From the NCBI RefSeq assembly GCF_020906515.1, contig NC_085855.1, positions 496,001-560,000 on the forward strand: 64,000 bases of DNA, given 5' to 3'. Both the position numbers and the translations under genes were made by a program. Below, one piece after another: positions 11,965-22,385 of the stretch. Within the stretch, counting starts at the first letter, position 1; every line of letters begins with the position of its first letter. Source of the stretch: Vanrija pseudolonga. Taxonomy: Eukaryota; Basidiomycota; Tremellomycetes; Trichosporonales; Trichosporonaceae. The notes under the pieces are model-generated. The model was not told the origin of the DNA, did no database searches, and saw nothing but the letters and a program-made list of their open reading frames with translations.

Positions 11965-12322
11965 ACGACGACGACGAAGACGACCGATACGTTCTCATCC
12001 CCAATCAGCCCGAACTCTCTCTCTCTCTCTGCACTTGTCCTTGATGGATCATCCCGAGTCTCTGTCCGTGACTATGATATAGCATTTACGATACCCTCAA
12101 TGAATAGGTGTGATGGCGTATGGGCGTGGTGTCGTGGTTGCGGCGGCCTGATGCGGATTACCAGGAAATGCTGACTTTGAAGGCGGCGTTGTCACTGGTT
12201 GACACACGCTGGTGCGAGAGGCCGAAGGGTCAATGATGTATCGAGCGTGACTCGGGAGGATTTGAAAGAGGTTAGATGCGAGCGGGAGTGTGCGTTGCCG
12301 GGCGGCTCGGACGACATCCCGG

Positions 12323-12357
12323 CAGTGGCCAGTGGCCAGTGGTCAGTGGTCAGTGGC
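12323..12357 (+). repeat. Tandem heptamer CAGTGGY, 5 copies
   Basis: Five contiguous CAGTGGC/CAGTGGT units, followed by a partial copy. Noncoding. Confidence 0.85.
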
Positions 12358-12403
12358 CAGCTTCTATAAGCTTCGCACTGGCCGTTGTCGTCGTCGTCGT
12401 GCA

Positions 12404-12427
12404 GTGTGCCAGTGTGCCAGTGTGCCA
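12404..12427 (+). repeat. Tandem octamer GTGTGCCA, 3 copies
   Basis: Three perfect contiguous units of GTGTGCCA, directly after a (GTC)n run. Confidence 0.85.
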
Positions 12428-13154
12428 CTCTGTGCGCTGTAATGACGCATTGCGGTGGCAGTAAATTAACTTCTGGAATCTGGCCTGCCTCGCTTGCAGT
12501 GACTGTGACTGTGACTGTGTGCGCGTCATTGATTGAGTATGAGGGCAGGCAGGCTGCGGTGGTGTCGTGTCGGGGTGCGTGCCTGATGCCTGTGTTTGGC
12601 TTGTCCGCCCCACGACGCGGCCTTGTTTCGAAGGGAGCGAACAGCCCGAAACCCTGGCCTCGATCGCCATTAACTGGCCTGGCTGGCATGTGGGTGACAG
12701 GCAGGCGGGCGGGCGGGCGGGCGTGGCCGGAGCGAGAGTGGTGGTGCAGGATGCAGACAAGCAAACGCGCTGCGCCACGCAATGCAAGCATGCAGTGTTC
12801 TGTGCAAGCCAGCACCGCCCAGAGGCGATCATTTTGTGTGTGTGTGTGTGCCCTGCCCTGCGGCCATCATTGTGTCGCGTCGTGGCACTGCTGCTGCGTA
12901 CACAGTGGTGTGTGTTTTGGCTGGCTTGGCATTTGCCCAAGCGAGCTATTCTCGTGTCAAGATTCACTTCGACACACCCACCTCGCTCCTCTCTCTTCCT
13001 TCTCAAACGCTTACAACACTCGTTCACTCATTTTATTATTTCTTGCTTGGAATTTCATTCTTGCCACGCCTCCTATCTTGGCCTCTTACCCCTCTAGCCA
13101 TCCTCTCGCCTTTCTTCGCCACTTACTCTGCCCTCCTTCCTCACAAACACCACC

Positions 13155-15215
13155 ATGGCCACGCCCGCCCCCAACGCCGCAGCAACACCGCCGCTCGTGT
13201 CCACGCCTGGCCCGGCAAGCCCGCGCGACTCGCTCAACCTCGCGGCCATGACGAGCTCCGACTCGTCGGGGCCACGCAAGCGCCCCACGCGCAAGGTCAC
13301 GCTCGACCTCGACGCAAACGGCGGCGCGGGCTTCGAGCGGCCGACACGTACCTCGACCTCGAGGCAGAGCTCGCGCCGCCGCACCGATCCCGACGCCGGG
13401 CCGCTGCAGCGCGTCACGACCGCGCTCTTCACGCCTGATAAGCCCGTCGGCAAGTCGCCCGGCTACGTGCAGAGCGTCAAGGCTTGTCTGTTCAGCTCTT
13501 GGGTGTGAGTCTTGTCTTGTCGTGTGGGTGTGTGGGTTTTTTTGGCTGCGGACGAACAAGGACGCGCGCACCGCTCTTCGCAGTGTCGTTGGCGGTTTTC
13601 CCCTGCCACCACCCACGGCTGCCGCTGGTGGGGTGGTCGTCGCATGCCTCGAGCACATACCGCATGCCCGCCACCAAGGTCTTGGCACGTCGTTGGCGCC
13701 GCTCAGGCCGCCTTCTTCGCCTTAGACCTTGTTTGGCTCCCCTTCGGCGCCATGCTTCTTCGGTCTCGGCTGACCCACACAGCAATGTCCTACTCGTGTT
13801 CATCCCCATCGGCTGGGCCCTCCACTTTGTAAAGCACTCAAACTCCAAGATCTCGGACACGGCCGTCTTCATCACAAACTTCATCGCCATCATTCCTCTG
13901 GCCGGCCTGCTGGGCTTCACCACTGAGGAGGTGGCGATGCGTCTCGGCCAGACCCTCGGCGGCTTGCTCAACGCTACGCTCGGCAATGCCGTCGAACTGA
14001 TTGTCGCCATCCTCGCGCTCATCAAGTGTGAGCTTACCGTCGTGCAGTCGTCGCTCGTTGGGTCCATCCTCTCCAACCTCCTTCTCGTCCTCGGCATGTG
14101 CTTCTTCGCCGGTGGTATCCGCTTCGCTGAGCAGTCGATGAAGTCGACCGCGGCCCAGCTCAACTCGTCGCTCTTGCTCATTGCTGTGCTCGCCGTTCTT
14201 GTCCCCTCGGCTTTCCACTTCTCGGTCAAGGTCACACCCTCGGGTGATGGCGTCGCCCTCACATCCAAGGAGGAGGCCGAAGACATCCTCTCCATGAGCC
14301 ACGGTGTCGCCATCCTCCTTCTCCTCCTCTACATCGGCTACCTCATCTTCCAGATGTGGACCCACGCCAACCTGTACGACGATGCCGAGGAGGTCGTTCC
14401 TTCGACCCAGTACCACGAAAGCGTGTCCAACGCCCCGGGCCGCGTCGCCAACAAGGTCAGGGGCATCATCCACCGCAAGAAGACGGACGAGGAAACTCTC
14501 GACTCGGAGGGCAAGTCGTCGGCCATTGCAGTCAACAACACCTCGAATGCCGACCCCGAGGCTGCCCTTCCCGTCACTGCCGAGCCAGAGCAGGAAGATG
14601 ACGAGGAGGAGGAGGAGGAGGAGGAGCCCCAGATGAACATGATCACCACCATCATCGCCATGGTCATCATCACGGTCATCATCGGTGTCACTGCTGAGTT
14701 CCTCGTCTCGTCGATCAACGGTCTTACCGAGGCCCACCCTAGCCTGTCGCAGGAGTGGGTCGGTCTCATCCTGCTGCCCATTGTCGGTAACGCTGCCGAG
14801 CACTTTACCGCCGTCTCGGTCGCGGTCAAGGACAAGCTCGACCTGTCGATCTCCGTTGCCGTCGGTTCCAGTATCCAGATTGCCCTGTTTGTCATCCCTG
14901 TCATCCAGCTGCTCGCCTGGACGCTTGGCAAGCCCCTCACCCTGCTCTTTGACCGTGAGTGTGTCGCCACGACGTGTTGCTAACCCGCAGCCTTCGAGTC
15001 TCTCGTCCTCTTCTTCAGTGTCATCATCGTCAACCAGACACTAGCCGATGGTCGCTCCAAGTGAGTAATCCGTCGGTGGTCAGCATTGCCGCCCACGTAC
15101 TGACAAAACTCACAGCTGGATGGAAGGCGTGGTCCTCATGTTCTTCTACGTTCTCCTCGCGGTCGCCTTCTGGTTCTACCCGGGCACGGACATCGCGTTG
15201 TTTACTTGCACGTAA
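13155..15215 (+). CDS. VCX1: Vacuolar cation/H+ exchanger (CAX family, Vcx1-like)
   Basis: Exons 13155..13504, 13783..14954, 14991..15060 and 15116..15215 give 563 residues. A polar N-terminal tail of about 110 residues precedes roughly eleven membrane segments. Both CAX alpha-repeat signatures are present: GNAVELIVAILAL in the first half and GNAAEHFTAVSVAVKDK in the second. The halves are separated by a cytosolic loop ending in an acidic poly-Glu run, the hallmark of CAX proteins. It should use the vacuolar proton gradient to pump Ca2+ (and possibly Mn2+) into the vacuole and end calcium signals. The N-terminal Ser/Arg-rich tail could be a regulatory region as in plant CAX, but that is inference. 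Intron 1 is 278 nt. Confidence 0.94.
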
Positions 15216-15659
15216 GAGAACGTCACGGCGCCAGGTTGATGTTGTCCCCGCGCCACTCGCCTCCCACATCCGTACTTTAATGTCCATAGACGTAGTCTCA
15301 TACACACACGAGTCCCGGCGATTGCAATGTACTACACGATAATGAGCAGACGATCGGGCCTCCTAGAGAAGCGAGGTTAAGTGGTTGAACAGTGGCCGCA
15401 TTGTTATTATTGGCGTTCCTTGGTGATTACAGGCGATTACCTCGGCGAATGTTATCTCGTTTGCGGACGGGTACCGTCCACATTGCGGACAAAAGCCGGG
15501 CAACCGGGCAGCACGCGGCCCTCCCCCACCCCAACACCCCTGTGCTCTAGGTACATGCATGACTCGACTACTATAGCTAGCCGGCGTGATGGTCCAAGAT
15601 CCCGGTGACTGCCGCCTCCTTTCCCATTTTGCGTGATTTCGTCTCTGGACGAAAACGAA
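15216..15659. other. Intergenic, convergent ends of VCX1 and BNA3
   Basis: 444 bp with no supportable gene; presumably 3' untranslated sequence of both neighbours. Confidence 0.55.
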
Positions 15660-17197
15660 TTAGTGGATGAACTCCTTGAGGCGGAGGAGGCGCTCGCCGG
15701 CGCGGTGGAGGAGCTCCGTGTCCTTGCAGAAGGCGAAGCGGGCAAAGCGCTCGCCAATGTGCTCGTGCTCCTTGGAGTAGAACTCGGAGGGGGGGATACC
15801 GACGACCTTGATCTCCTGGGCGAGCCACCAGCAGAGCTTGAAGTCCTTGCCGCGGCCCTGGCACGTCGCGGGGACCTCAAAGTCATCGGGCACCTTGACC
15901 TTGGACATGTCGACGAGGACAAAGTACGAGCCGTCCGGGCGGGTGTAGGGGAGGCCGAGCTTGTCAAAGTAGGACAGGAGGACGTCGCGGCGCTCCTCGT
16001 ACTCCTGGAGCTGGGTCTCGAAGAACTTGTGCTCCTCGGCGCCCTCGAGGCCGATGGCGACCGCCTCCTGCATGGGCGCGCTGGTGCAGAACACAACACG
16101 CGAGTGCGCGGCGAGCGTGGCGGCAGTGAGCGCGGGAGGGCCAATGAGCCATCCCACACGCCAGCCGGTCGCGGCGAACGACTTGCCAGCCGAGCCGACA
16201 GTCAGAGTGCGCTCCCACATGCCGGGGAGACCACCGATACGGACGTGCTCCTTGTCGTCGTACACCATGCAGTCGTAGACCTCGTCGGCGATGACGAGAA
16301 CGTCCTTCTCGATACAGATCTCGGCAAACTTGAGCAGCTCGTCCCGCGAGAAGACCTTGCCGACGGGGTTGTGCGGCGTGTTGATGATGACAGCCTTGGT
16401 CTTGGGCGTGAAGGCCGCACGGTACTCGTCAAAGTCGATCGTCCAGTCGTTGCCGGTCGAGTTGCCCGAGCCCTCCTTGGGCGGATGGAGCGGAACAAAG
16501 ACGGGCTTGCCGCCGTTGAAGACGATCGAGGCGTAGTACTGGTCGAAGAAGGGCTCGATGCAGATGACCTCGTCTCCGGGCTGCAGGTGGGCGAGGAGGG
16601 CGGCGTAGGTGCCTGCAAAGTCAGCCATCTATCATGTTGGCCAAACGAGCTGCTGACGCTACCCACCTCCGTTGGCACCGGCGGTCACGACAATCTCCTC
16701 AGCCTTGAGCTCGCGGCCCTCCTTGGCGAGGTTCTCGAAAGTGGGCGAGTAGTGCTTGCTGATGGCCTTGAGGAGGCGGGGACGGCCACGGGGGTGAGCG
16801 TAGTGGTTGGCCATCACGTCGTTGTCCATGGCATCGTGGGCCTGCTTGCGGATCCACTCGGCCGGCGCCCAGTTCATGAAGCCCTGGCCGAGGTTGATGG
16901 CATCGGGGGGGACGTTGGCGGGGCTGCGGGGTCAGCAAATACACACCTCCTCGGGGCCACGTACGTGAAGATGGACCACACATCGAGCTTGTGGGTTCCG
17001 CCCTCGAACATGCGGTCGGCCTGGGGGATGACGGCGTCCTTGGAGGTAGCCATGGTGGAGGTGGTGTGGAAGGTGCGAGCGGTGGAGCGGGTGAAAATAG
17101 GTAGACGAGTAGCAGCGGCGGGGGCGACGACGGCGTGGCGCGGCGCGGCGGCGAGGGCAGAGCGGAGGCGGGGTCCGAGGGAGGAGCGGGGGAGCAT
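15660..17197 (-). CDS. BNA3: Mitochondrial kynurenine aminotransferase (class I PLP aminotransferase, Bna3-like)
   Basis: Exons 17197..16965, 16923..16667 and 16612..15660 give 480 residues. Residues 1-48 are Arg/Ala/Ser-rich without acidic residues, a clear mitochondrial targeting peptide. A second in-frame ATG (MATSKDAV) at codon 49 would start a cytosolic form. The fold-type I aminotransferase core shows NLGQGFMNW, NTPHNPVGKVF, the DEVYD aspartate and the PLP lysine in SAGKSFAATGWRVGW. It probably converts kynurenine to kynurenate, or acts as cysteine-S-conjugate beta-lyase/glutamine transaminase K, as the family does. Intron 1 is only 41 nt. It diverges from SPO11. Confidence 0.9.
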
Positions 17198-18039
17198 AAA
17201 TTGGTGGTGAGGAGTGTATGGACAAAGTTGGATTTTGCTGACTCTAGCTGCGGCGTGTGTGCAGGCAGGCAGGCGACGGACGGACGGTGATCGTGAGCAG
17301 CAACCGCCAGCCGCCTCGTTACCGACTCAAACTCGGCCGTGTCGCGCCCAATAAGCAAGGGCAATTAGGCGCAACCTTGCGATTAGGGCAATGGCGCAAT
17401 ACCGCGTAATGCCAAATGACTTGGCTCCGTCCTTCGCTCTTGTCCGACATGCCAGCGGACTCGGCCCGGATACAGCGCGGACACTCACCACTCAGTCACC
17501 GCCATCACCCCCCAATCAGCGCCGGCTGTTACTGGTTCAAACCCGCTCGATGCCGCTTGCCGACCGCGAGTCCACCGCCGTCCACTGCCTCCACTTCGAC
17601 CCTCCACTTTGCGTGTCCGCGGTGCATTTTGCATTCCGCGTTGCCGCGGAGCGGAGCATGGGGGCGCTGTGAGACTGTTGAGCGCGTTGGGTGATCTTCA
17701 TTGCTTCATGCTTGGTGGTGGGCGCAAGCAGTCATAACACTACTGCTGCATGGCCGAGGGAAGGCGGTCTGTGCGTCAATCCGCATACAATTCCTCCCCA
17801 GTCGTCGCTGTGCATCTCGTTTGCCTTCCTTCCTCCCTCCTTCTCCTCACTCTTGCTCGTTGTCCTCCCCCATCCATCACCTTCCCTCCATCACCTTCTT
17901 CCTCGCTGTGCGTCTCTCCCACATACTCATCGCTCACTCCTCCACTCACTCCTCCACTCACTCCTCCACTCACGTGCTTACATTCTCCGCTCCCCCACCC
18001 TTCCCCGGGGCCGCTCACACTGCTTGCAGTGCCTCTACC
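17198..18039. other. Divergent intergenic region BNA3 / SPO11
   Basis: 842 bp. The SPO11-proximal half is pyrimidine-rich with the dodecamer repeat listed separately. No coding frame is supported. Confidence 0.55.
17935..17970 (+). repeat. Tandem dodecamer CACTCCTCCACT, 3 copies
   Basis: Three perfect 12-bp units in the CT-rich leader 70 bp upstream of the SPO11 start codon. Confidence 0.85.
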
Positions 18040-20489
18040 ATGCCAATCACCATCAACACGCCCTGCAAGCCAGGAGAGAAGACACCAAGCGTAACCTACT
18101 CGCAACGGAGGTTCCAGCCGCCAGTCTACACACCCTCGAAGAACACGGGCTCATCAGGCCATCTCTCTAGCCAGAGCTCCTTGGAGTCGTCGCTGCCTTC
18201 TTCCTTCGAGGAGCTACGCCGCCGCGGTGGCAGCCACAATACGCCGACGCCTTCTCCACAGTCGATCGGGACACCACCGACAGTGCCTCAAGACCTCAAT
18301 GAAGACATTGTGGACGAGCTCGTTGACGAACTCGACGACCTCCATGTGAATCAGCCCTTTACAAGCCATGCCAGCTGGCCACCCCAGACACCAGTACGGC
18401 GTCCGTTCGCTTCGCCGCCTGTTCCAGAACGCGGCACAGAACCTCGCCGCCGAGATGATGACGACGACGACGTAGGCGAGGACTTGGACTTCCTTACTCG
18501 CCTCCTGAAGAAGCACCAGGCGATGAAGGGGCTCACTACTCCCCCACCAGCCAGGAGGCCAGTTAACAACAGTTCGCCGGCACCCTCCGCCGCCCCTTCC
18601 ACATCGGGATTCCGAGCATCGTTGCCTCGGAAATCGATGCCTCCGCCGCTGTTACCGCCACCTTCCTCGGTGATACGAACGCCCCTACCGCGAGCGAGGC
18701 AACCGCCTGAGCCCTCGACCCCGCTCAACATTGACGCGGACTTGGATAACCTCGTCACGCCGCTGCCGACAACGTGAGAGTCGCCTTGCTCGCCCTGCTG
18801 ACATCTTAGATTCCCGCCAATTAGAAGGTGAGTGTGACACTGCGGAATTCACTGACACCGGGAGGCCGTACGGCAGACACCTCCCCAGCTCAAGCTCGAC
18901 TACGGCCAGTGGGAGGGGGAGCAGCAGCAACCGGACCAAGGCTATCACCTTCCTCGAGTCCCTGGCCAAGGACTTCTTTGAGCAAACGGCCTTCGCGGTG
19001 AGCGCCGATCCTTGGCGGGCGTTGTCCCAGCCTCAGCGGGGGCCTGGTTCAAGGAGCGACCTTCCTGGGATTGAGCTAAGGCTCACCAACAGGTCGACTG
19101 GGTAGGTAGTGGTCATGTCCTCAGAACCTGACCCACCAGGCAGCCACAGATCATCTCTTTCCCAGACGAGCCCGGCGCCCAGTCATCGCAGCCGGCGATG
19201 ATTCGAATCAGTAAGTCCGACCTTCATGACTAGACGCTGACCGCCGCAACAGCACGCATCCTCTGCGTCGCAGTTGTCCTCTACGAAGCGATTCTGACGA
19301 ATGGCACTGTGACCCTGCGGTGGGTCATCCTAGCGGGACTCACGCTCTGACCCATCAGCGACGTCTACTACCGCAATGTTCCACTTTTTGGTCAGCAGCG
19401 GGTCGTTGACAACATTGTTGACGACCTGGTAGCGACAGCTGGGTTAAAGCGAGAAGACTTCCACGTCGTGAGTTAAGAGAGTGGTACCAGTAGCTCACCC
19501 TCAGTGTGCCTCAGCCAAGGGGCTAGTCGCGTCAGATTGTCTCTTTGTCACACTTACGACTGGAGAGGATCTCCCATTGTCGACAACAAATGTGGGGAAG
19601 ATCAATAGAACCGTACTGACCTGCAGGCCACTCTCATACCACCAAGGCAACGGATAGCCAGAGTCTCCGCGCCGAACGGTATCGACTGGATCTTGGTCGT
19701 CGAGAAAGACGTAGGAGGAGGCAGTGGCATCTTTCTGACACCCCTAGGCCATCATGCAGAGTCTGTGTGGCTTGAAGCTGCTTGAGGACGAGCGAATTGG
19801 GCCAGGCGTTGTGATCACAGTGGGTGCCCTTTGTTCCCTCTTGAGCTGAGCTAACCCACCAGGGCAAAGGCTACCCGGACCTCGCGACACTTCAGTTCCT
19901 TCGACTCCTCGCCGACAAGTTCCCGCGAGTGCCCATCTACGCTCTCGTCGACGCCGACCCCCATGGTATCGATATCCTCTCGGTGTACACACACGGCTCA
20001 CGGGCGAACGCGCACTCGGTTGACCACGCGGGTCTAGGCCTGGGCGACCGGCTAAGCTGGATGGGCCTCAAGGCGACCGACCTGTGGCGGTAAGGCCGAG
20101 TCATGATAACTGGCTGATGGCAGGTTTGGCCAATACGACGAGCTGATAGCACTGGGCGAGAAGGACATCCAGCTGGTGGGTTGACAGGCTCGAGGTCCCT
20201 AACCCGCTCAGGCCCACAGCATGATCTCGCGCGCCAACTTGTCTGCCGAGTGGCGGTAAGTCGGGCCTAGTAGCGGACACTGACCGCACACAGTCGAGAG
20301 CTGGTGCACATGTTGCACCTGAGGCGCAAGGCCGAGATCCAGATTTTGAGCGGGCCTGCCGCCGGCGCAGACGAGATTGCGCAGAGCCTCGCGGGGCTGT
20401 CGTCGCAGCAGGCCCAGCGCAGCCGGCTGATCGAGTACATTGTCGCGCACCTTCGGGACGACGCGCGCGCGCGACGTGTCCATTTATAG
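18040..20489 (+). CDS. SPO11: Meiotic DNA double-strand-break protein Spo11 (Top6A family), N-terminally extended
   Basis: Thirteen exons (18040..18773, 18810..18827, 18877..19101, 19140..19210, 19253..19319, 19359..19467, 19505..19591, 19627..19710, 19748..19819, 19863..20089, 20124..20175, 20212..20255, 20294..20489) give 661 residues. Residues 1-about 255 are a Ser/Pro-rich disordered leader absent from the about 400-residue yeast and human proteins. The Top6A core follows: ITFLESLAKDFF, the winged-helix catalytic block DVYYRNVPLFGQQ (tandem Tyr375-Tyr376), then the Toprim domain with VEKDA (Glu463) and LVDADPHGIDI (Asp519, Asp521). All metal and tyrosine residues are kept, so it should be active. 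It cleaves DNA to start meiotic recombination. The 18-nt exon 2 links leader and core; if it is wrong, the leader might be a separate gene. Confidence 0.9.
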
Positions 20490-20776
20490 AGCCAAAAACA
20501 TGAATGTTGTACTCCATAGAGCATTGTTTCAGCTGCGAGCGGCTGCGCAGCCGCTGCGACGACATCGGCGAGGTCGGTCCGCCACACTCGCGATGTTGCT
20601 ATTCGCCTGCCGGACTCCAGATCGGACATGAGCGACGGTGGAGGCACCTCCACATAGCACGCCAGCGGCGTCGTCGGGGTATAAGGTGTGCGGTGTCGTG
20701 AGCGGGCGTGATGTATTGCTGCAAGCCCCCCCCTCTGTCTCTCACCCACCGTACAGCCCACAGCAAGACAACCACA

Positions 20777-22229
20777 ATGACCGAAGCAGCCGCCAAGATG
20801 CCGTATGGTGCGCGTTCACCCCCCAGCCAGCGCACTGACGTCACGCAGTCCGCCTCGGCAAGAGTGGCCTCAAAGTCTCCAAGATCATCCTGTATGTCTG
20901 CTGCCCTTGCTCAAGGCTAACGCCCAGCGGATGCATGTCGTACGGCTCGTCAGAGCACCAGGCGTGGATCCTGGACGAGGCCGAGTCGATCAAGCATGTC
21001 GAGTATGCCTACTCGCGCGGCATCAACACGTTCGAGTGAGTCACGGGCCGGCGCCAGCCGGGCCACAGCGCACGCTGACTGACACCCGCCCAGCACCGCA
21101 AACGTCTACTCGGACGGCCAGAGCGAGGTGGTCCTCGGCAAGGCGCTGCGCGCGCTAAACGTCGCGCGCGAGGCGTACGTCGTGCTGACGAAGGTGAGTC
21201 GACTTTGCTGCCCCCGGAGGCCGGGCTCGCGCTGACGCGCTCGCTCGCCCGCTGCCAGGTCTACTTCCCCCTCGGCCGCTCCAAGACCTCCGACCTCAAC
21301 ACCCCCGCCCACGTCAACCAGCACGGCCTGAGCCGCAAGCACATCTTCGCGAGCGTCAAGGCTAGTCTTGAGCGCCTGGGGCTCGAGTATGTCGACGTGC
21401 TCCAGTGTCATCGGTGAGTCGGGCTGCCCCTCTTCCCCTCGTCTTCACCACCGCGCAACCGCGCGCTCGCTGACGCACGCCCCCTCGCCCGCAGGTTCGA
21501 CTACGACACGCCCATCGAGGAGACGATGCAGGCGCTGCACGACGTCGTGCAGGCCGGGCTCGCGCGGTACGTCGGCATGTCGTCCTGCCACGCATACCAG
21601 TTCCACCAGATGCAGAGTGCGTAAGCAAGCGCGCGGAGCGCGCCGACACTGCTCACCGCACACAGACTACGCCATCACGCACAACCTCACGCCGTTCGTG
21701 TCGATGCAGAACTTTCACAACGCGGCGTACCGCGAGGAGGAGAGGGAGATGGTGCCGACGCTGAAGGTGGGTGCGGCGTGGGACGGGCGGGCTCGCGCTG
21801 ACGCGCTCGCTCTAGATCTTCGGCACAGGCATGATCCCCTGGTCGCCCCTCATGCGCGGCTTCCTCGCCCGCCCGTGGGCCGCCGAGGAAACCACCCGCG
21901 TCAAGACAGACGCAATGTACAAGGGCCGCGGGGTGCACCTCCCCGACGCGAGCCGCAAGGCCGTCAACGAGGTGGTCGAGGCTATTGCCAAGCAGCGCGG
22001 CGTGTCCATGGCGCAGGTCGCGCTCGCTTGGAGTATTTCGAACGAGTTCGTCACTGCGCCGATCGTGGGGTCGACTAGTCTTGACAAGCTTGCCGAGTTG
22101 ATTGGTAGGTTGGGGGAGAGAGGAGTCGAGCTGACACACCCAGACGCCGTCCACATCAAGCTTACCCCCGAGGAGAAGAAGGCCATCGACGAGGTCTACG
22201 AGCCGCGCAGCATCGTGGGGCACCAGTAG
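20777..22229 (+). CDS. Aldo-keto reductase family oxidoreductase
   Basis: Nine exons (20777..20807, 20849..20891, 20928..21035, 21094..21193, 21259..21413, 21495..21616, 21666..21766, 21816..22104, 22144..22229) give 344 residues, a standard AKR size. The catalytic tetrad is visible: Asp61 and Tyr66 in [10 protein letters not shown], Lys94 in VVLTK and His145 in DVLQCHRFD. The NADPH-binding tail has [11 protein letters not shown]. The family forms a TIM barrel reducing aldehydes or ketones. The LQCHRFD and MIPWSPL motifs resemble the fungal versiconal/aryl-alcohol dehydrogenase-like group. No metabolic cluster surrounds it, so the substrate is unknown. It lies 287 bp downstream of SPO11 on the same strand and converges on HID1. 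Confidence 0.92.
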
Positions 22230-22385
22230 GCGTGGCGGCGAGAGCCCAAGGTGCGCGAGTTAAGTCTGTCCGTACCACCGATGCAACTGTTCCGGCAAAC
22301 TCTGCATGATCTCTACAATGTAACACTCCACCTCGGCGACATCTGTCTGTGCCCTCGGCACTGGCGCCGGCTACGCCGTCGCCTC

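Larger units (their letters stand above)
11965..13154. other. Intergenic region upstream of the CAX exchanger, with short tandem repeats
   Basis: About 1.2 kb between two plus-strand genes. It holds a CT run near 12018, the tandem repeats listed separately, a (GGGC)n run near 12705-12722 and a T/C-rich leader before the ATG at 13155. No gene is seen. Confidence 0.55.

Noticed and set aside
12385-13251. 288-codon open frame before VCX1
   Set aside because: Cys/Val/Ser-rich translation of TG-rich sequence; overlaps the VCX1 start in another frame.
15633-17210. 525-codon open frame antisense to BNA3
   Set aside because: Shadow frame of a conserved aminotransferase with three well-supported exons on the other strand.
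17531-17545. GGTTCAAACCC resembling a tRNA B box
   Set aside because: No A box, acceptor stem or anticodon arm can be drawn around it.
18998-19030. Possible extra 33-nt intron in SPO11 exon 3 (GTGAGC...CCCAG)
   Set aside because: It would be shorter than every other intron here and the reading frame is open without it; kept as exon, though both options preserve frame.
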